From assembly GCF_000384235.1 (NCBI RefSeq), contig NZ_KB913033.1:1805164-1869163 (forward strand): a DNA stretch of 64,000 nt. Reading direction: 5' to 3'. Made by a program: the position numbers and the translations under genes. Source of the DNA: Hydrogenovibrio halophilus DSM 15072 (GTDB lineage Bacteria; Pseudomonadota; Gammaproteobacteria; Thiomicrospirales; Thiomicrospiraceae). Below the pieces are notes generated by a model. It saw only the letters and a program-made list of their open reading frames with translations, was not told the origin of the DNA and ran no database searches. Positions within the stretch are counted from its first letter, which is position 1. Every line of letters starts with the position of its first letter. Positions 37,116 through 47,946 of this stretch are shown piece after piece.

Positions 37116-39515
37116 ATGAAAGTAAGTGAACGCTGGTTGAGAGAGTGGACGAATCCCGATCTGGACACACAAGCACTGGCCGAATTATTGAGTCTGACCG
37201 GGTTGGAAGTGGACGGGGTGGAACCGGTTGCCCCGGCTTTTGATCAGGTGGTTGTCGGTGTGGTGACATCGGTCGACAAACACCCGGACGCCGACAAATT
37301 GAATGTGACCCAGGTGGATGTGGGCGAAGACGCACCGCTGCAGATTGTGTGCGGTGCCCCCAATGTGGTGGCCGGTATGAAAGCCTGTTGCGCCAAGGTC
37401 GGTGCCACCTTGCCCGGAGACTTTAAAATCAAAAAAGCCAAGCTGCGTGGTGTGCCTTCGCACGGCATGCTGTGCGGTGCCACCGAGCTGGGGCTGCCCG
37501 ACGATGGCAGTGGCGGTCTGATGGTCTTGCCTGAGGACGCACCGGTCGGGGAAGATGTCCGTCGCTATCTGGCGCTGGACGATCAAGTGATCGACATCGA
37601 CCTGACCCCCAACCGTGCCGACTGTTTGAGTGTGGCCGGTCTTTCGCGTGATCTGGCGGCCATGGCCAACACGGCCTGGAAACAGCCGTTTGAGATGGTT
37701 CAGCTAGAAGGACAGGGCGCGTGTCCGCAGGCGGTGACCGTGTCCGAACCCAGTGCCTGTCCCAAGTATCTGGGCTGTCTGTATCAGGATTTTGATGCAG
37801 AGGCACAGACGCCTTTGTGGATGAAGCAGCGTCTGGAGCGTGGCGGCGTGAGCCCCAAAGCTCTGATCGTCGATGTGACCAATTATGTGATGCTGGAATT
37901 GGGGCAGCCATTGCATGCCTTTGATGCCGATCGTTTGCAGGGCACGGTGGATGTGCGTCTGGCCGTGGCTGACGAGACGCTGGTCACGCTGGAAGACAAA
38001 GACATTACCCTGTCGCCGAACACCCTGGTGATTGCCGACGATCAGGGGCCACTGGCATTGGCCGGTATCATGGGCGGGCGCGATTCGGCCGTTCATGATG
38101 GCACACAACGGGTGTTTTTCGAATCGGCGCATTTCACGCCGCAGGCCATCATCGGTCAGGCCCGTCGCTACGGTTTGCACACCGATGCCTCGCACCGGTT
38201 TGAGCGGGGCGTGGACCCGGCTCTGCCCGAGGTCGCACTGAATCGGGTCAAACAGTTGCTGCAGTCCATTGCCGGTGGCCGTTTTTCCGAGCAGGTCGCC
38301 TGCGTCGATTCAGCGCAACTGTCGGCACCCGTGACCATTGCCATGCGTCCGGCGCTGATCAATCAACGTCTGGGCACGCAGATTTCGCCCATGACCATGC
38401 ACGCGATTCTGGAACGATTGCAGTTTGCTGTCTCAGGCGGAGAAGCGGACGATGTCTGGCAGGTCACCAGCCCCAGCTGGCGTTTTGACATGCAGATTGA
38501 AGCCGATTTGATGGAAGAAATCGGGCGCATTCATGGCTACAACCAACTGCCGGAAACCCCGGTGACGGCCCCGATGCGATTGCCGCATGTGCCCGAAACC
38601 GAACAGGAAATGAGCCTGTTGCGACGCGCATTGGTGCAGCGTGGTTATTACGAAGTGATTACCTACTCCTTCATTTCCGAGGAACAGCACCGACAGATCA
38701 CGCCCGATGTGACGCCGCTGATGCTGCAGAATCCGATCTCGGACGACATGAAAGCCATGCGGGCTTCGCTTTTGCCAGGCCTGCTGTCCACGCTTGGCTA
38801 CAATCAGGCGCGTCAGCAGTCGCGCATTCGTCTGTTTGAATCCGGCCGGGTGTTTATCCCGCATGGCGATCAGTTGCAGCAGATCGATCGTCTGGGCGGT
38901 GCCTTGACCGGTCTTGCTCAGCCGCGAGGCTGGGAAGGGCAGGATCGGCCATTGGATTTTTATGATCTGAAAGGCGATGTGGAAACCTTGCTGAGCATGA
39001 ATGGTATGCTGGATCAGGTCCGATTTGTGGCGACGGACACCGAAACGCTGCATCCGGGTCAGTCGGCGGAGATTTACCGAGGCGACCAGTGCATCGGTTA
39101 TTTGGGGCAATTGCACCCCAAACTGACCAATGAGCTGGACTTGAATGGCCGCATTTTTGTGTTCGAACTGGAGCTGGATGCATTGCGTGAAAAACCGCTG
39201 CCCCAAGCCGAGACCATTTCACGTTACCCGGCGGTTCAGCGGGATCTGGCGTTTGTGATGCCGGTACAGCAGCCGGTGCAGTCGATCAAAGAAGCGATTG
39301 CGCTGGTGCCGACCGATTGGTTGCGCCAGGTTGAGGTGTTTGACGTCTATCAGGGCGAAGGCCTGGCCGCAGACGAAAAAAGTGTGGCGCTGTCATTGCA
39401 TATGCAGCGTGTGGACCGGACACTGGAAGATGCCGAGGTGGAAACGCTGGTGCAGTCGGTGATTCAAAAGGTCGCTGAAACGGCTGGCGCACGTCTTCGT
39501 GATGATGCCCATTGA
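37116..39515 (+). CDS. pheT: Phenylalanine--tRNA ligase beta subunit
   Basis: 799 residues: N-terminal tRNA-binding OB fold ([23 protein letters not shown]), B3/B4 editing region ([20 protein letters not shown]), B5 domain and a C-terminal ferredoxin-like anticodon domain ([15 protein letters not shown]). 18 bp after pheS. A partial palindrome (38775) is read LPGLLS. Confidence 0.97.
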   Translation: MKVSERWLREWTNPDLDTQALAELLSLTGLEVDGVEPVAPAFDQVVVGVVTSVDKHPDADKLNVTQVDVGEDAPLQIVCGAPNVVAGMKACCAKVGATLPGDFKIKKAKLRGVPSHGMLCGATELGLPDDGSGGLMVLPEDAPVGEDVRRYLALDDQVIDIDLTPNRADCLSVAGLSRDLAAMANTAWKQPFEMVQLEGQGACPQAVTVSEPSACPKYLGCLYQDFDAEAQTPLWMKQRLERGGVSPKALIVDVTNYVMLELGQPLHAFDADRLQGTVDVRLAVADETLVTLEDKDITLSPNTLVIADDQGPLALAGIMGGRDSAVHDGTQRVFFESAHFTPQAIIGQARRYGLHTDASHRFERGVDPALPEVALNRVKQLLQSIAGGRFSEQVACVDSAQLSAPVTIAMRPALINQRLGTQISPMTMHAILERLQFAVSGGEADDVWQVTSPSWRFDMQIEADLMEEIGRIHGYNQLPETPVTAPMRLPHVPETEQEMSLLRRALVQRGYYEVITYSFISEEQHRQITPDVTPLMLQNPISDDMKAMRASLLPGLLSTLGYNQARQQSRIRLFESGRVFIPHGDQLQQIDRLGGALTGLAQPRGWEGQDRPLDFYDLKGDVETLLSMNGMLDQVRFVATDTETLHPGQSAEIYRGDQCIGYLGQLHPKLTNELDLNGRIFVFELELDALREKPLPQAETISRYPAVQRDLAFVMPVQQPVQSIKEAIALVPTDWLRQVEVFDVYQGEGLAADEKSVALSLHMQRVDRTLEDAEVETLVQSVIQKVAETAGARLRDDAH

Positions 39516-39539
39516 TTTTGTGAAGAAAAGGGAACTAAA

Positions 39540-39833
39540 ATGGCTCTGACCAAAGCGGAAATTTCTCAAACGCTGAGTGACACTTTCGGTTTTAATAAAC
39601 GTGAATCGAAAGAGTTGGTGGAAGAGTTTTATCTGGAAATGTCGGACGTGTTGGCCCGTGGAGAGCAGGTCAAATTGTCCGGTTTCGGAAACTTTGAACT
39701 CAAGGACAAAAACGCCCGTCCCGGACGTAACCCCCGCACCGGTGAAGATGTGCCCATTTCCGCCAGACGGGTCGTCACTTTCAAACCCGGTCAGAAGTTG
39801 CGGGCGCAAGTGGATAATTATGCCGAAAATTAA
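39540..39833 (+). CDS. ihfA: Integration host factor alpha subunit
   Basis: 97-residue DNA-bending HU/IHF protein. The DNA-intercalating beta arm is [21 protein letters not shown] (key Pro in RNPRTGE). The order pheT-ihfA is the standard gammaproteobacterial arrangement. Confidence 0.96.
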   Translation: MALTKAEISQTLSDTFGFNKRESKELVEEFYLEMSDVLARGEQVKLSGFGNFELKDKNARPGRNPRTGEDVPISARRVVTFKPGQKLRAQVDNYAEN

Positions 39834-40200
39834 GGCCTATCACAGCTTTGAACAGCTGGAAACCGATCTGCCGGAGAAGAAGTATTTTACCATCGGAGAG
39901 GTCAGTGAGTTTTGTCAGCTGAAATCGCATGTGCTGCGTTATTGGGAACAGGTGTTTCCGCAACTGGAACCCAACAAGCGTCGTGGTCGGCGTTATTACC
40001 AGCGTGGCGATGTGGCGCTGGTGTTTGAGATCAAAAACCTGTTGCATCAGGAAGGCTTTACCATACCCGGTGCCAAGGCCAAACTCGAAGAGGCCAGAAA
40101 ACAGCCCCGTCAATCCACTTCAACCCCCGCTCTGAAAACCCTCTATCAAATCAAAGAAGAACTGCAGATTTTTCGAACCTATCTGAATCAGCGTTATTGA
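39820..40200 (+). CDS. MerR-family regulator
   Basis: 126 residues. The MerR HTH ([23 protein letters not shown], then [22 protein letters not shown]) is complete, but the C-terminus is short and has no metal-binding cysteines. This short MerR homologue after ihfA is conserved in gammaproteobacteria; its target is unknown. ATG 39820 overlaps the ihfA end by 14 bp. Confidence 0.88.
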   Translation: MPKIKAYHSFEQLETDLPEKKYFTIGEVSEFCQLKSHVLRYWEQVFPQLEPNKRRGRRYYQRGDVALVFEIKNLLHQEGFTIPGAKAKLEEARKQPRQSTSTPALKTLYQIKEELQIFRTYLNQRY

Positions 40201-40223
40201 TTCCCAGCTTTTTGCCCTCCCTG

Positions 40224-40496
40224 TCAGTGTCTGGTCTGGTCGAGCAACAGATTGCGAATCATTTCGTCCAATGCGTGGTCAAAAGGCTGGTCTCGATTGG
40301 TCTGGGTAAACACATTGTGCGAGGAAACCACCTTGTAGGTGCGATACTGGGAATGCGGATCGCTGACCAGATATTTGCCCAGTCCTTCCAGATAGTGTTC
40401 ACTCAAATGAATGGTTTTGAAGGTGGGGTGACCATGCTGGCCCAGAACGATCAAAACGTGATCATTCAAATTATGGGGGCGTGTTTTCAGGTGCAT
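40224..40496 (-). CDS. Small hypothetical protein, 90 aa
   Basis: HLKTRPHNLNDHVLIVLGQ and a His-rich soluble sequence; no known motif. AAGGAT sits 6 bases before the ATG, supporting a real start. An exact palindrome copy lies 18-29 bp upstream of the start, in the likely promoter. Convergent with the MerR-type gene. Not recognised. Confidence 0.5.
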   Translation of the reverse strand: MHLKTRPHNLNDHVLIVLGQHGHPTFKTIHLSEHYLEGLGKYLVSDPHSQYRTYKVVSSHNVFTQTNRDQPFDHALDEMIRNLLLDQTRH

Positions 40497-40513
40497 GCAA
40501 ATCCTTTTTATTT

Positions 40514-40525
40514 ACCAGGCCTGGT
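40514..40525. repeat. Iterated palindrome, copy 7
   Basis: Exact 12-mer in the gap before the small 40224-40496 gene, with TTTTTATTT on the left and TAAAAA on the right. Confidence 0.95.
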
Positions 40526-40557
40526 TAAAAATGGCTTTTCCAGAAACATTTTTTGTT

Positions 40558-41184
40558 TTATTCCGTTCTGTCATTGATCTCGTTGTACTCGCCGTATTCG
40601 TCGTACTCATAATCGGGCGCGGTTTCAGGGTATTTCAGTCGCCACACGCGAATGAATTTATCAGGATCAAGCCGTTGTTGCAATAAACGTATTGCGGCGA
40701 TGTATTGATCAATATAGGCGTAATTATAGCGCCTCAGGCTCTGCCATAAATGACGATATTTTTTCGGCAGGAAATCACGAAAATGCGGCAGCAGGCCAAA
40801 TTCTCCCTCCGCCTTGCGAATGCGATCCATGACCTCCAGCCGGGCCTGATAGCGAAATTTCTGTTCGTACTGGTCAATGACCTTGCCGATGCCGTAAACC
40901 AGAAGCGCCGTGAACAGAAAACTCAGCACAAAATGGTCGGTCAGAAAGGTGCCCAGCAATGTCAGCACCACCAGCAAAAACGCGCTCATCGGCAATGTCA
41001 GCACAAACAACCAGGCCTGGTTGCCCTTGACTTCGTCGGTCACGGTTTTCAGATCGAAATCGTCCACATTGACACTCTGCAGACGTTCCAGCATGGTCTC
41101 GGCCGTGGGAATATCATAATGGTCTTCAGAGGTGGCTTCCGAAGATTCTGGGCTGGGTTGTTGCCGTTGGGTTGCTTCCGCCAT
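40558..41184 (-). CDS. Two-helix membrane protein, unknown
   Basis: 208 residues. An acidic N-terminus (about 1-55), two adjacent hydrophobic helices (AWLFVLTLPMSAFLLVVL and FVLSFLFTALLVYGIG), then a basic cytoplasmic-type helical region ending in an acidic tail (EYDEYGEYNEINDRTE). The palindrome copy at 41010 encodes the NQAWLF junction of the first helix. Not recognised. Confidence 0.75.
   Translation of the reverse strand: MAEATQRQQPSPESSEATSEDHYDIPTAETMLERLQSVNVDDFDLKTVTDEVKGNQAWLFVLTLPMSAFLLVVLTLLGTFLTDHFVLSFLFTALLVYGIGKVIDQYEQKFRYQARLEVMDRIRKAEGEFGLLPHFRDFLPKKYRHLWQSLRRYNYAYIDQYIAAIRLLQQRLDPDKFIRVWRLKYPETAPDYEYDEYGEYNEINDRTE
41010..41021. repeat. Iterated palindrome, copy 8
   Basis: Exact 12-mer within the membrane-protein gene, extended to AACCAGGCCTGGTT, only 0.5 kb from copy 7. 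Confidence 0.95.
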
Positions 41185-41198
41185 GATTTGCGCTCAGT

Positions 41199-42056
41199 TT
41201 AAGGGGTTTTTTTGGGTTTTGCGGTTTGCGGGCAGTCGACTTCATGGCGCCGGTCGCTCTCAATGCAGTATGCGCTCAGTTGACCGCCCCACAGACAGCC
41301 GGTGTCGGTGGCATGCACATTGAAAGCGTCCATCGCGCCCAGCGTGGACCAGTGGCCGAAAAAAATCGGTATGTCACGGGTTTGGCGTTGGGCAAACGCG
41401 AACCAGGGCGCACTGCCCGAGCCTTTTGCCGGAGGCACCGGGTGCGATGGCGCGGACTTTTTGGCAAAATCCAGTGTGCCCGCCGCATCGCAATAGCGCA
41501 TGCGCACGAACGCATTGACAATGTAGCGCTGGCGTTCGATCCCTTGCAGGGACGGCGACCAGTATTGGCCCTTTTTGCTGAACAGCTCGACAATGAAATC
41601 CTGCCAGTCCGGTTGCTGCAACGCGGTTTCGATTTCCTGCGCGTAGGCCTTGGCCTGAGCCAGAGACCACTGGGGCGGAATGCCTGCATGCACCATGACC
41701 TGATCAAGAACGTGGTCGTGGATCAGAAGTGGCTGTTGACGCAACCAGTTCACATGGTCTTGCACGTGATCCGAGGTCAGGATGTCACTGAGGGTATCGG
41801 ACTTGGAACGGTAGCGGGTCAGGCCGGCGTAGGCTGCCAGCAGGTGAAAGTCATGGTTGCCCAGCACCATGCGTGCATGACCGGCCTGGCAGGCCTGTTT
41901 GACGTATTCCAGACAGGCCAGGGACTCGGGACCGCGATTGACAATGTCGCCGGCAAACCACAGACGATCCTGACCGGGGTCAAACTCAATCCGGTCCAGC
42001 AGGGTTCCCAGGGGACGGAAACAGCCTTGCAGGTCGCCAATCACATAGGTCGCCAT
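41199..42056 (-). CDS. apaH: Diadenosine tetraphosphatase (symmetrical)
   Basis: Hydrolyses Ap4A to two ADP and removes NpnN caps from RNA. 285 residues with GDLQGC (family GDxHG variant), GDIVNRGPES, GNHDFHLLA and the later HAGIPPQW. Normal length and the standard lptD-surA-pdxA-rsmA-apaH order. Confidence 0.95.
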   Translation of the reverse strand: MATYVIGDLQGCFRPLGTLLDRIEFDPGQDRLWFAGDIVNRGPESLACLEYVKQACQAGHARMVLGNHDFHLLAAYAGLTRYRSKSDTLSDILTSDHVQDHVNWLRQQPLLIHDHVLDQVMVHAGIPPQWSLAQAKAYAQEIETALQQPDWQDFIVELFSKKGQYWSPSLQGIERQRYIVNAFVRMRYCDAAGTLDFAKKSAPSHPVPPAKGSGSAPWFAFAQRQTRDIPIFFGHWSTLGAMDAFNVHATDTGCLWGGQLSAYCIESDRRHEVDCPQTAKPKKTP

Positions 42057-42065
42057 GCGCTCTCC

Positions 42066-42917
42066 CTATTGGTTTTCATTCGTCTGGTTCGCATTCTGTG
42101 TGTTCGGTTGCTTTGCGCCATCTTGCCCCGAGACGGCCAACCGGTTGCTGATGCGCACAAACGCTTCCACGTCCAGTTGTTCCGCTCTCATGGATGGATC
42201 GATCCCCAACTCCGACAAGGCGGCCGCGTTGATAAGCGGTTTCAGGTTGTTGCGCAGCGTTTTGCGTTTCTGGGCAAAGGCCTGTTTCACCACTTTCGAC
42301 AGCAGCGCCGGGTCCTCGGCGTTCAGGGTACGGGTCCGTCTGGGTTTGAGCCGGACAATCGCCGAATTCACTTTGGGCGGCGGGGTAAAGTTGTCCGGGC
42401 CCACATCAAACAGGTGTTCGGTCTCACAGGCGTACTGCATCATCACGCTCAGCCGTCCGAAGGTTTTGCTGCCGGGACACGCACAGATGCGTTCGACCAC
42501 CTCTTTCTGCAACATGAAATGCATGTCGATGATGGCGGATTCAAACGTCATCAGGTGAAACAGCAATGGACTGGAAATATTGTAAGGCAGATTGCCCACC
42601 ACGCGCAAAGAAGGGGATGGCGCATCGTTTTTGACCAGGCCTGCGTAATCAAAGCGCAAGGCGTCCGCGGAATGGAGATGAAAGGCCGGATGCTGGCCAA
42701 AAGCCTGCGTCAGCCTGGGGATCAGGTCCCGGTCAATCTCAATGATGTCGAGGCGCTCGACCCGGTCCAGCAACGGACCGGTCAGCGCGGCTTCCCCCGG
42801 CCCGATTTCCACCAGGTGGTCATCCGCTCTGGGAGCAATGGCCTTGACAATGCGGTCAACCACGGCCTGATTGTTGAGAAAGTTCTGTCCGAACTGTTTT
42901 TTGTGTTGATGGCTCAT
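42066..42917 (-). CDS. rsmA: 16S rRNA dimethyladenosine methyltransferase
   Basis: Dimethylates A1518/A1519 of 16S rRNA. 283 residues: [14 protein letters not shown] motif [14 protein letters not shown] and the catalytic [10 protein letters not shown]. The start overlaps the pdxA stop by 4 bp (ATGA). A Gln/Asn-rich tail of ~15 residues is extra. A partial palindrome (42634) is read AGLVKND. Confidence 0.96.
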   Translation of the reverse strand: MSHQHKKQFGQNFLNNQAVVDRIVKAIAPRADDHLVEIGPGEAALTGPLLDRVERLDIIEIDRDLIPRLTQAFGQHPAFHLHSADALRFDYAGLVKNDAPSPSLRVVGNLPYNISSPLLFHLMTFESAIIDMHFMLQKEVVERICACPGSKTFGRLSVMMQYACETEHLFDVGPDNFTPPPKVNSAIVRLKPRRTRTLNAEDPALLSKVVKQAFAQKRKTLRNNLKPLINAAALSELGIDPSMRAEQLDVEAFVRISNRLAVSGQDGAKQPNTQNANQTNENQ

Positions 42918-43918
42918 GAAACGGATGCCCGATGGTGGCTCATCTGCCCGGCCACCTGCAACGCGTATTCAAAACTGTTGATGTCGGCCTGGCCTTTCCC
43001 GGCCAGATCCAGCGCGGTACCGTGATCGACCGAGGTGCGGACAAAAGGCAGTCCCAGGGTGACGTTGACCGCATTGCCAAATCCGACGTATTTCAGCACC
43101 GGCAATCCCTGGTCGTGGTACATGGCCAGAAACGCATCGGCGTCCTTGAGGTTGTCCGGATGAAAAATGGTGTCGGCCGGCAAGGGGCCGATCAGTTGCA
43201 TGCCTTCATTCTGGCGCAGTTGCTGCAGAACCGGTTCAATCACATCGATTTCCTCTCGCCCCATGTGCCCGTTTTCACCGGCATGCGGGTTCAGCCCCAT
43301 GACATAAATTCTGGGCGATTTCAGTCCGAAATCGGTGGTCAGGCTTCGGTGCAGAATCGATGTCACCGTGTGCAGGCGTTGGGGGGTAATGGCATCCGCC
43401 ACGTCTCTGAGAGGCAGATGGGTGGTGACCAGCGGCACCCGCAGACCCGGTGTGGCCAGCATCATCACCACCTGATCCACCCCGGCACGTTCGGCCAGAA
43501 ACTCGGTGTGGCCGGTAAACGGCTGTCCGGCATCGTTGATGACCCCTTTGTGAATCGGGCCGGTGACCATGGCATCAAACTCGCCGCTGAGGCAGCCATC
43601 GGTGGCGCGACCCAGCAGATTCAGCACGTAATCCGCATTGGCCGGATCCAGTTGCCCTGGGGTAATCCGAGCCTGAGCGGGGGTGTGGAGAACCGTCAGT
43701 GTGCCCGCGCGATGCGGCCTTGCCGGACGGGAAGGGTCGTATTCCTGCAACGCAACCGGCAACTTCAGCCAGGCCGCAGTCTGTTCGAATAATTGACGAT
43801 CGCCCACCGCCACCCATTCGTAGTCACGGGGTTTCTGCGCCAGTTTGATCACCTGTTCCGGCCCGATTCCGGCCGGTTCGCCGGAGGTGACGACCAGTCG
43901 GCGGCATTCAGCTGTCAC
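42914..43918 (-). CDS. pdxA: 4-hydroxythreonine-4-phosphate dehydrogenase
   Basis: Pyridoxal phosphate synthesis. 334 residues: [36 protein letters not shown], the metal histidines in [21 protein letters not shown] and [12 protein letters not shown]. Normal length. Confidence 0.96.
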   Translation of the reverse strand: MTAECRRLVVTSGEPAGIGPEQVIKLAQKPRDYEWVAVGDRQLFEQTAAWLKLPVALQEYDPSRPARPHRAGTLTVLHTPAQARITPGQLDPANADYVLNLLGRATDGCLSGEFDAMVTGPIHKGVINDAGQPFTGHTEFLAERAGVDQVVMMLATPGLRVPLVTTHLPLRDVADAITPQRLHTVTSILHRSLTTDFGLKSPRIYVMGLNPHAGENGHMGREEIDVIEPVLQQLRQNEGMQLIGPLPADTIFHPDNLKDADAFLAMYHDQGLPVLKYVGFGNAVNVTLGLPFVRTSVDHGTALDLAGKGQADINSFEYALQVAGQMSHHRASVS

Positions 43919-45308
43919 TCGCGTCCTCCGAAGTGCGCAGCTTGTCCAGACGGATGTCGATAATGGCCTGGTCTTTCATGCGGCGCAGCCAGACATCAAA
44001 GCTTTCATTGGCTTTTTGTCGGCGCAGCGTTTCCGTGGCCTGTTTGCGTTTGTCCTGTTCCGCCGGATCCCTCTGGCGCTGCTGGTCCAGATAGAGAATC
44101 ACCCAGCCTTCATCGGTGGCATAAGGACGCGCCGCTTCGCCGGGGGAGAGTTGTTCGATCAGGCGGGCGTGGGTGACCGACATGTCGTCCAGTGTCTGCC
44201 ACCCCAGATCGGAACGGGCATTGGTGCTCTCCGGCATGTCCGAATATTCGGTTTTCAGGGCCTCGAAGGCATGGATGGAATCGATGCTTTCGCTCAAATC
44301 AACCAGTGACTGCGGCGGTTCCGAAGCCTTTTCGGCGTCTTGTGACAGCAACAGGAAGCGGTGCAGGCGGTATTCGTCCACCAGCGCTTTTTCATCGGTG
44401 CGGCGCTTGTCTTCGAGTTTGATCAGGTGATAGCCGACCGGGCTGCGAATGACGTCGGAGACTTCGCCCGGTTGCAGTTGTGTGGCCACCGCACTGAAAA
44501 AGGTTGGAATCTGGTCCTGGGTCAGCCAGCCCAGATCGCCGCCCTGCAATGCTTTTTGCCCATCGGACGCCTTGGCGGCCACAGATTGAAAACTTTGGCC
44601 GTCCGTGACCTGTTGACGCAGACGCTCGATTTTCTGCCGAGCTTCGTCACGCTGTTCCGCGGTCGGCCCTTCAGACAGACTGACCAGCAGGTGACGCAGA
44701 CGATATTCGTAGGCGGTGTCGGTCAGGGCCTGGCGCTGTAGGTAACGGTCGACTTCGCTTTCGGTCACCTGGGTTCTGGCCAGAACCTCGGTTTCCTGCA
44801 GCTTTTGAAACAGCAGTTGTTCGCGGATTTGTTCGCGGAACTGGGTAAAACCGTCGCTCTGTTGACGGTTGAGGTTGTCACGCAACTGGTCCAGGGTCAG
44901 ATTGTTGCGGCTGGCAATCTGTTGCATCCGTTCAAACACTTCCTGGTCACTGGCGCGCAGACCGAGCTGTTTTACCCGTTGCATCTGCAGGCGCTGCATC
45001 ACCATCTGGTCCAGAACCTTTTCCACCAGTTCGTCCTGATCGGGAATGCGGATGTTCTGGCCGCGCAACTCCTGCTCTGCCTGACGCACCCGCTGAGCCA
45101 ACTCACTCTGCAGAATGATGTCGTCGTTGACCACCGCAATGATCTGGTCCAGAAGCTGGGCATTCGGGGTTTGCGCCGCCACGGGTCCCGGCATCATCCA
45201 GGCCAGAGACAGGCTCGTCAGAACGGCCGACAGCCAGCGTCGTGAGGTGGGTCGCGTCGTTGAAAAAGCGTTGCGTGGTTGAAGTTCGGAGGCGGTTGAT
45301 TGTGTCAT
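43908..45308 (-). CDS. surA: Periplasmic chaperone/peptidyl-prolyl isomerase SurA
   Basis: Escorts outer-membrane proteins to the BAM complex. 466 residues: twin-basic-like N-terminus and signal peptide ending GPVAAQ, SurA N-domain ([19 protein letters not shown]), and two parvulin domains ([11 protein letters not shown]...[19 protein letters not shown]). It overlaps pdxA by 11 bp. The N-terminal part before the signal is longer than usual. Confidence 0.94.
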   Translation of the reverse strand: MTQSTASELQPRNAFSTTRPTSRRWLSAVLTSLSLAWMMPGPVAAQTPNAQLLDQIIAVVNDDIILQSELAQRVRQAEQELRGQNIRIPDQDELVEKVLDQMVMQRLQMQRVKQLGLRASDQEVFERMQQIASRNNLTLDQLRDNLNRQQSDGFTQFREQIREQLLFQKLQETEVLARTQVTESEVDRYLQRQALTDTAYEYRLRHLLVSLSEGPTAEQRDEARQKIERLRQQVTDGQSFQSVAAKASDGQKALQGGDLGWLTQDQIPTFFSAVATQLQPGEVSDVIRSPVGYHLIKLEDKRRTDEKALVDEYRLHRFLLLSQDAEKASEPPQSLVDLSESIDSIHAFEALKTEYSDMPESTNARSDLGWQTLDDMSVTHARLIEQLSPGEAARPYATDEGWVILYLDQQRQRDPAEQDKRKQATETLRRQKANESFDVWLRRMKDQAIIDIRLDKLRTSEDASDS

Positions 45309-45351
45309 GCGGATTCTCTTATGTTGGTGCCATCAATAAAGGGCCCGGTGA

Positions 45352-47724
45352 TCAGAAGTTCAGTTCGTCTTCCAGAAACTGGTTGAAAGGCGTGCCCATG
45401 CCGCTTAGGCCTTTGAGTTCAATCAGATACATTATGCTGTAATTATACAAGCCGTTGTCAAGTTCTGTCTGCTTGATCGACAGTTCCGACGCCCAGCAGC
45501 AATCGTCGTAGCGCAGGGCATAACGGGATTCGGTATTGCGGTCGGCGGCAAAGTCGTAATTCAGGTAACCGCCGGCCGACCAGGTGTCGGTCACTTGCCA
45601 GAAAGCCCCGGCGACCAGGTCCTGACGCTCGTTTGCCCGACCCTGATTGGTGAGATTGTGTGCCATCAAAAATTCAAACCGGTCATGGTAATGGTATTTG
45701 AAGCGGTTGCTGGCACTGACCAGCCCCATGTTCGTCCGGTCGTACTGGCTGGTGGACGCCAGGCTGAGCGGTCCGGCCTGCAGTCCCAGCTTGATGAAAT
45801 AGTCGGACGAGGTGACCGTGTTGGCTTCTTCTTCGGCGGTCGAATCGTTCAGAGTGACTTTGCGGTCCTGCAGATAATAAATCTGACCGATGGCGGCTTC
45901 GGCCAACGGCCGTCCGTCACGGGTCAAAAAACGGGTGGTCAAGGCCGCGGTCACCTGCTGGGTGTCGCCGATGCGGTCCGAGCCGGTAAAGCGGTTGGCG
46001 CTGAACAGATTGCTGAAGTGCAAGGCGCGGCGCCCGGTGTCAAACAAAGGTTGCTGGCTCTGATTGACGTAGGGCACGTACAGATATTGCAGTTCCGGCT
46101 CCAGTGTCTGCACCAGCGGCGTATCGCCCAGACTCAGTGGCCGTTCGAAAATCAGATTGCCGCGCAAGGCGTATTGCCCTGCCTGGGTCTGGTGGGTTTG
46201 GGTGCGGGAAACCCCCGGTTCGGTAACATGGTAGCTGACCTGATGCCAGCGCGCTTCGGCTTTTAACCGGCCGTAGGGTCGGAACACTTCGTAACGCAGG
46301 CCGGGAGAAAGGTGGTCCCGACGACCTTCCGGGCGGTTATGGCCGCTCTGGCTGATCGCAAATTCGGTGGTGTTGGCGCTCAGGTCAAAACTCAGGCCGG
46401 GCAGGGCGTCGCTGAGCGAGGAAGGGCGGTAATTCACGGTGATCTGTGGGCGTTTTTCGTAATTGTAGACGTTGCTGTCGCGCAGGCTCAGGTAATCCTG
46501 CAGGCGTATGCCTGCGCTGAGATCGCCCCGGCTGGCACTGAGCTGAAGGTGACGCGGGGCATAGGTGGCGGTGTCCAGCCCTGTGTCCAGAGGAATGTCG
46601 TTGTAAAAATAGTCGTCTGAGACTTCCTGCCAATCAATGTGACTGCGGACGCCTTTGGTCCATTGCTGGCCACCGACGAATTTGGCGCGCCAGCGGGTGT
46701 CGATTTTGTCGCCATAGACCACGTCGCCCTGATCGTTGAGTTTGGCCAGCCCCTCGCTGGCAGTCAATTGATCGTTGAGCGCACTGACGGACAATATCCC
46801 CTGATGACCGGGCTGGCGGTAACGGAATTCGTTGTCCAGCACCAGGCCGCGTTCTTCCATCGCGATGACGGTCAGGGTGTCATCATAATGAGGGGCCAGA
46901 TTGAAATAATAGGGCACGGCCAGATACGAGTGACTGTCGTTCTGGGTCAGGGATTGGTGGCCGCCGAAGCGTGGGAATAGAAACCCGCTGGCGCGTTCAT
47001 CCATTGGAAAATTGATGTAAGGCGTGTAAAACACCGGCACTTCCTGAAAATGCAACCAGGTGTTCCAGCCATAAATCCGGCGCTCGGCGTTGTTGACTTC
47101 CAGCTCGCCAAAGGTCATTTCCCAGTCGTATTTGCCGTTGTCAGCGCTCAGGGGAGTGGACTGAAACAGGCGCTTTTCCAATTTGCAGGTGGTGAAGCTG
47201 GCCTGGTTCAGGGTGGCAACGTCTGCTTTCTGGTCAAACTGGGCCTGATCGGCTGCGCCATGTGCACGGGACGATTTGAATTGAAAACGCACATCGGTCA
47301 GTTGCGCCGTTTCCGCCTGTTGGTCCAGATCCACCCGGGTGCCAGTGGCCAACAGGTCTGGACGTTGTAACACCACCTGACCGAACAGTTGGGCGGTTTG
47401 GGTGTCACGTTGAATGCGGGCCCGGTCGGCCAGAATGACCAGGCCTGGTTGGGACAGTCTGACTTGACCGGAAAGGTCGTATTCCAGCGGCCGAGGCTGC
47501 GACAACACATCGGCTTCCACCTGGTTGGGCGCGGGTTGTTCGCTCACTTCCATCGGCGGGGCGATCCAATCCGGCGCACAGATGGATGCGGTTTGCGCTA
47601 AAATAGCCGGACTGAACAGGCCGCTGCCACTGAGGACAAAGGCAAGTATCCGCCCCTGTAATCGCTTGCGCGGAAAAGGTGGCAGACCAACGGTAAACGG
47701 TTTTGCGTGACAGGACTGAGCCAT
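45352..47724 (-). CDS. lptD: LPS assembly protein LptD
   Basis: Outer-membrane translocon for lipopolysaccharide. About 790 residues: signal peptide (RILAFVLSGSGLFSPAILAQ), periplasmic OstA-type beta-jellyroll (about 60-200), and a large C-terminal beta-barrel with alternating aromatic strands. Cysteines near the N-terminus (SICAPDW), in FTTCKLEKR and a late DDCCWAS may form the inter-domain disulfides known for LptD. Start ATG 47724 is preferred over TTG 47790. It is immediately upstream of surA. Confidence 0.95.
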   Translation of the reverse strand: MAQSCHAKPFTVGLPPFPRKRLQGRILAFVLSGSGLFSPAILAQTASICAPDWIAPPMEVSEQPAPNQVEADVLSQPRPLEYDLSGQVRLSQPGLVILADRARIQRDTQTAQLFGQVVLQRPDLLATGTRVDLDQQAETAQLTDVRFQFKSSRAHGAADQAQFDQKADVATLNQASFTTCKLEKRLFQSTPLSADNGKYDWEMTFGELEVNNAERRIYGWNTWLHFQEVPVFYTPYINFPMDERASGFLFPRFGGHQSLTQNDSHSYLAVPYYFNLAPHYDDTLTVIAMEERGLVLDNEFRYRQPGHQGILSVSALNDQLTASEGLAKLNDQGDVVYGDKIDTRWRAKFVGGQQWTKGVRSHIDWQEVSDDYFYNDIPLDTGLDTATYAPRHLQLSASRGDLSAGIRLQDYLSLRDSNVYNYEKRPQITVNYRPSSLSDALPGLSFDLSANTTEFAISQSGHNRPEGRRDHLSPGLRYEVFRPYGRLKAEARWHQVSYHVTEPGVSRTQTHQTQAGQYALRGNLIFERPLSLGDTPLVQTLEPELQYLYVPYVNQSQQPLFDTGRRALHFSNLFSANRFTGSDRIGDTQQVTAALTTRFLTRDGRPLAEAAIGQIYYLQDRKVTLNDSTAEEEANTVTSSDYFIKLGLQAGPLSLASTSQYDRTNMGLVSASNRFKYHYHDRFEFLMAHNLTNQGRANERQDLVAGAFWQVTDTWSAGGYLNYDFAADRNTESRYALRYDDCCWASELSIKQTELDNGLYNYSIMYLIELKGLSGMGTPFNQFLEDELNF
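47438..47449. repeat. Iterated palindrome, copy 9
   Basis: Exact 12-mer in the 5' part of lptD, read QPGLVI. Confidence 0.95.
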
Positions 47725-47946
47725 GGCCTCGGCAACGGAATTCAACTGAAAAAACGCTATTCTATCAGCAGAGCCTTTGCATGAGGTCAAAAACGGCGAT
47801 CATTTTGCCGATTTCTGTTCAAAATGTCGCTTCCATGTGGCATAAATGCGATTTGCGCCATAACGCGCACTGTTTTGACGGGAGTCTGAACAGAACATGA
47901 TTGACCAAAATCACCTTAACCAACTATAAAACCAGACAGACACTTT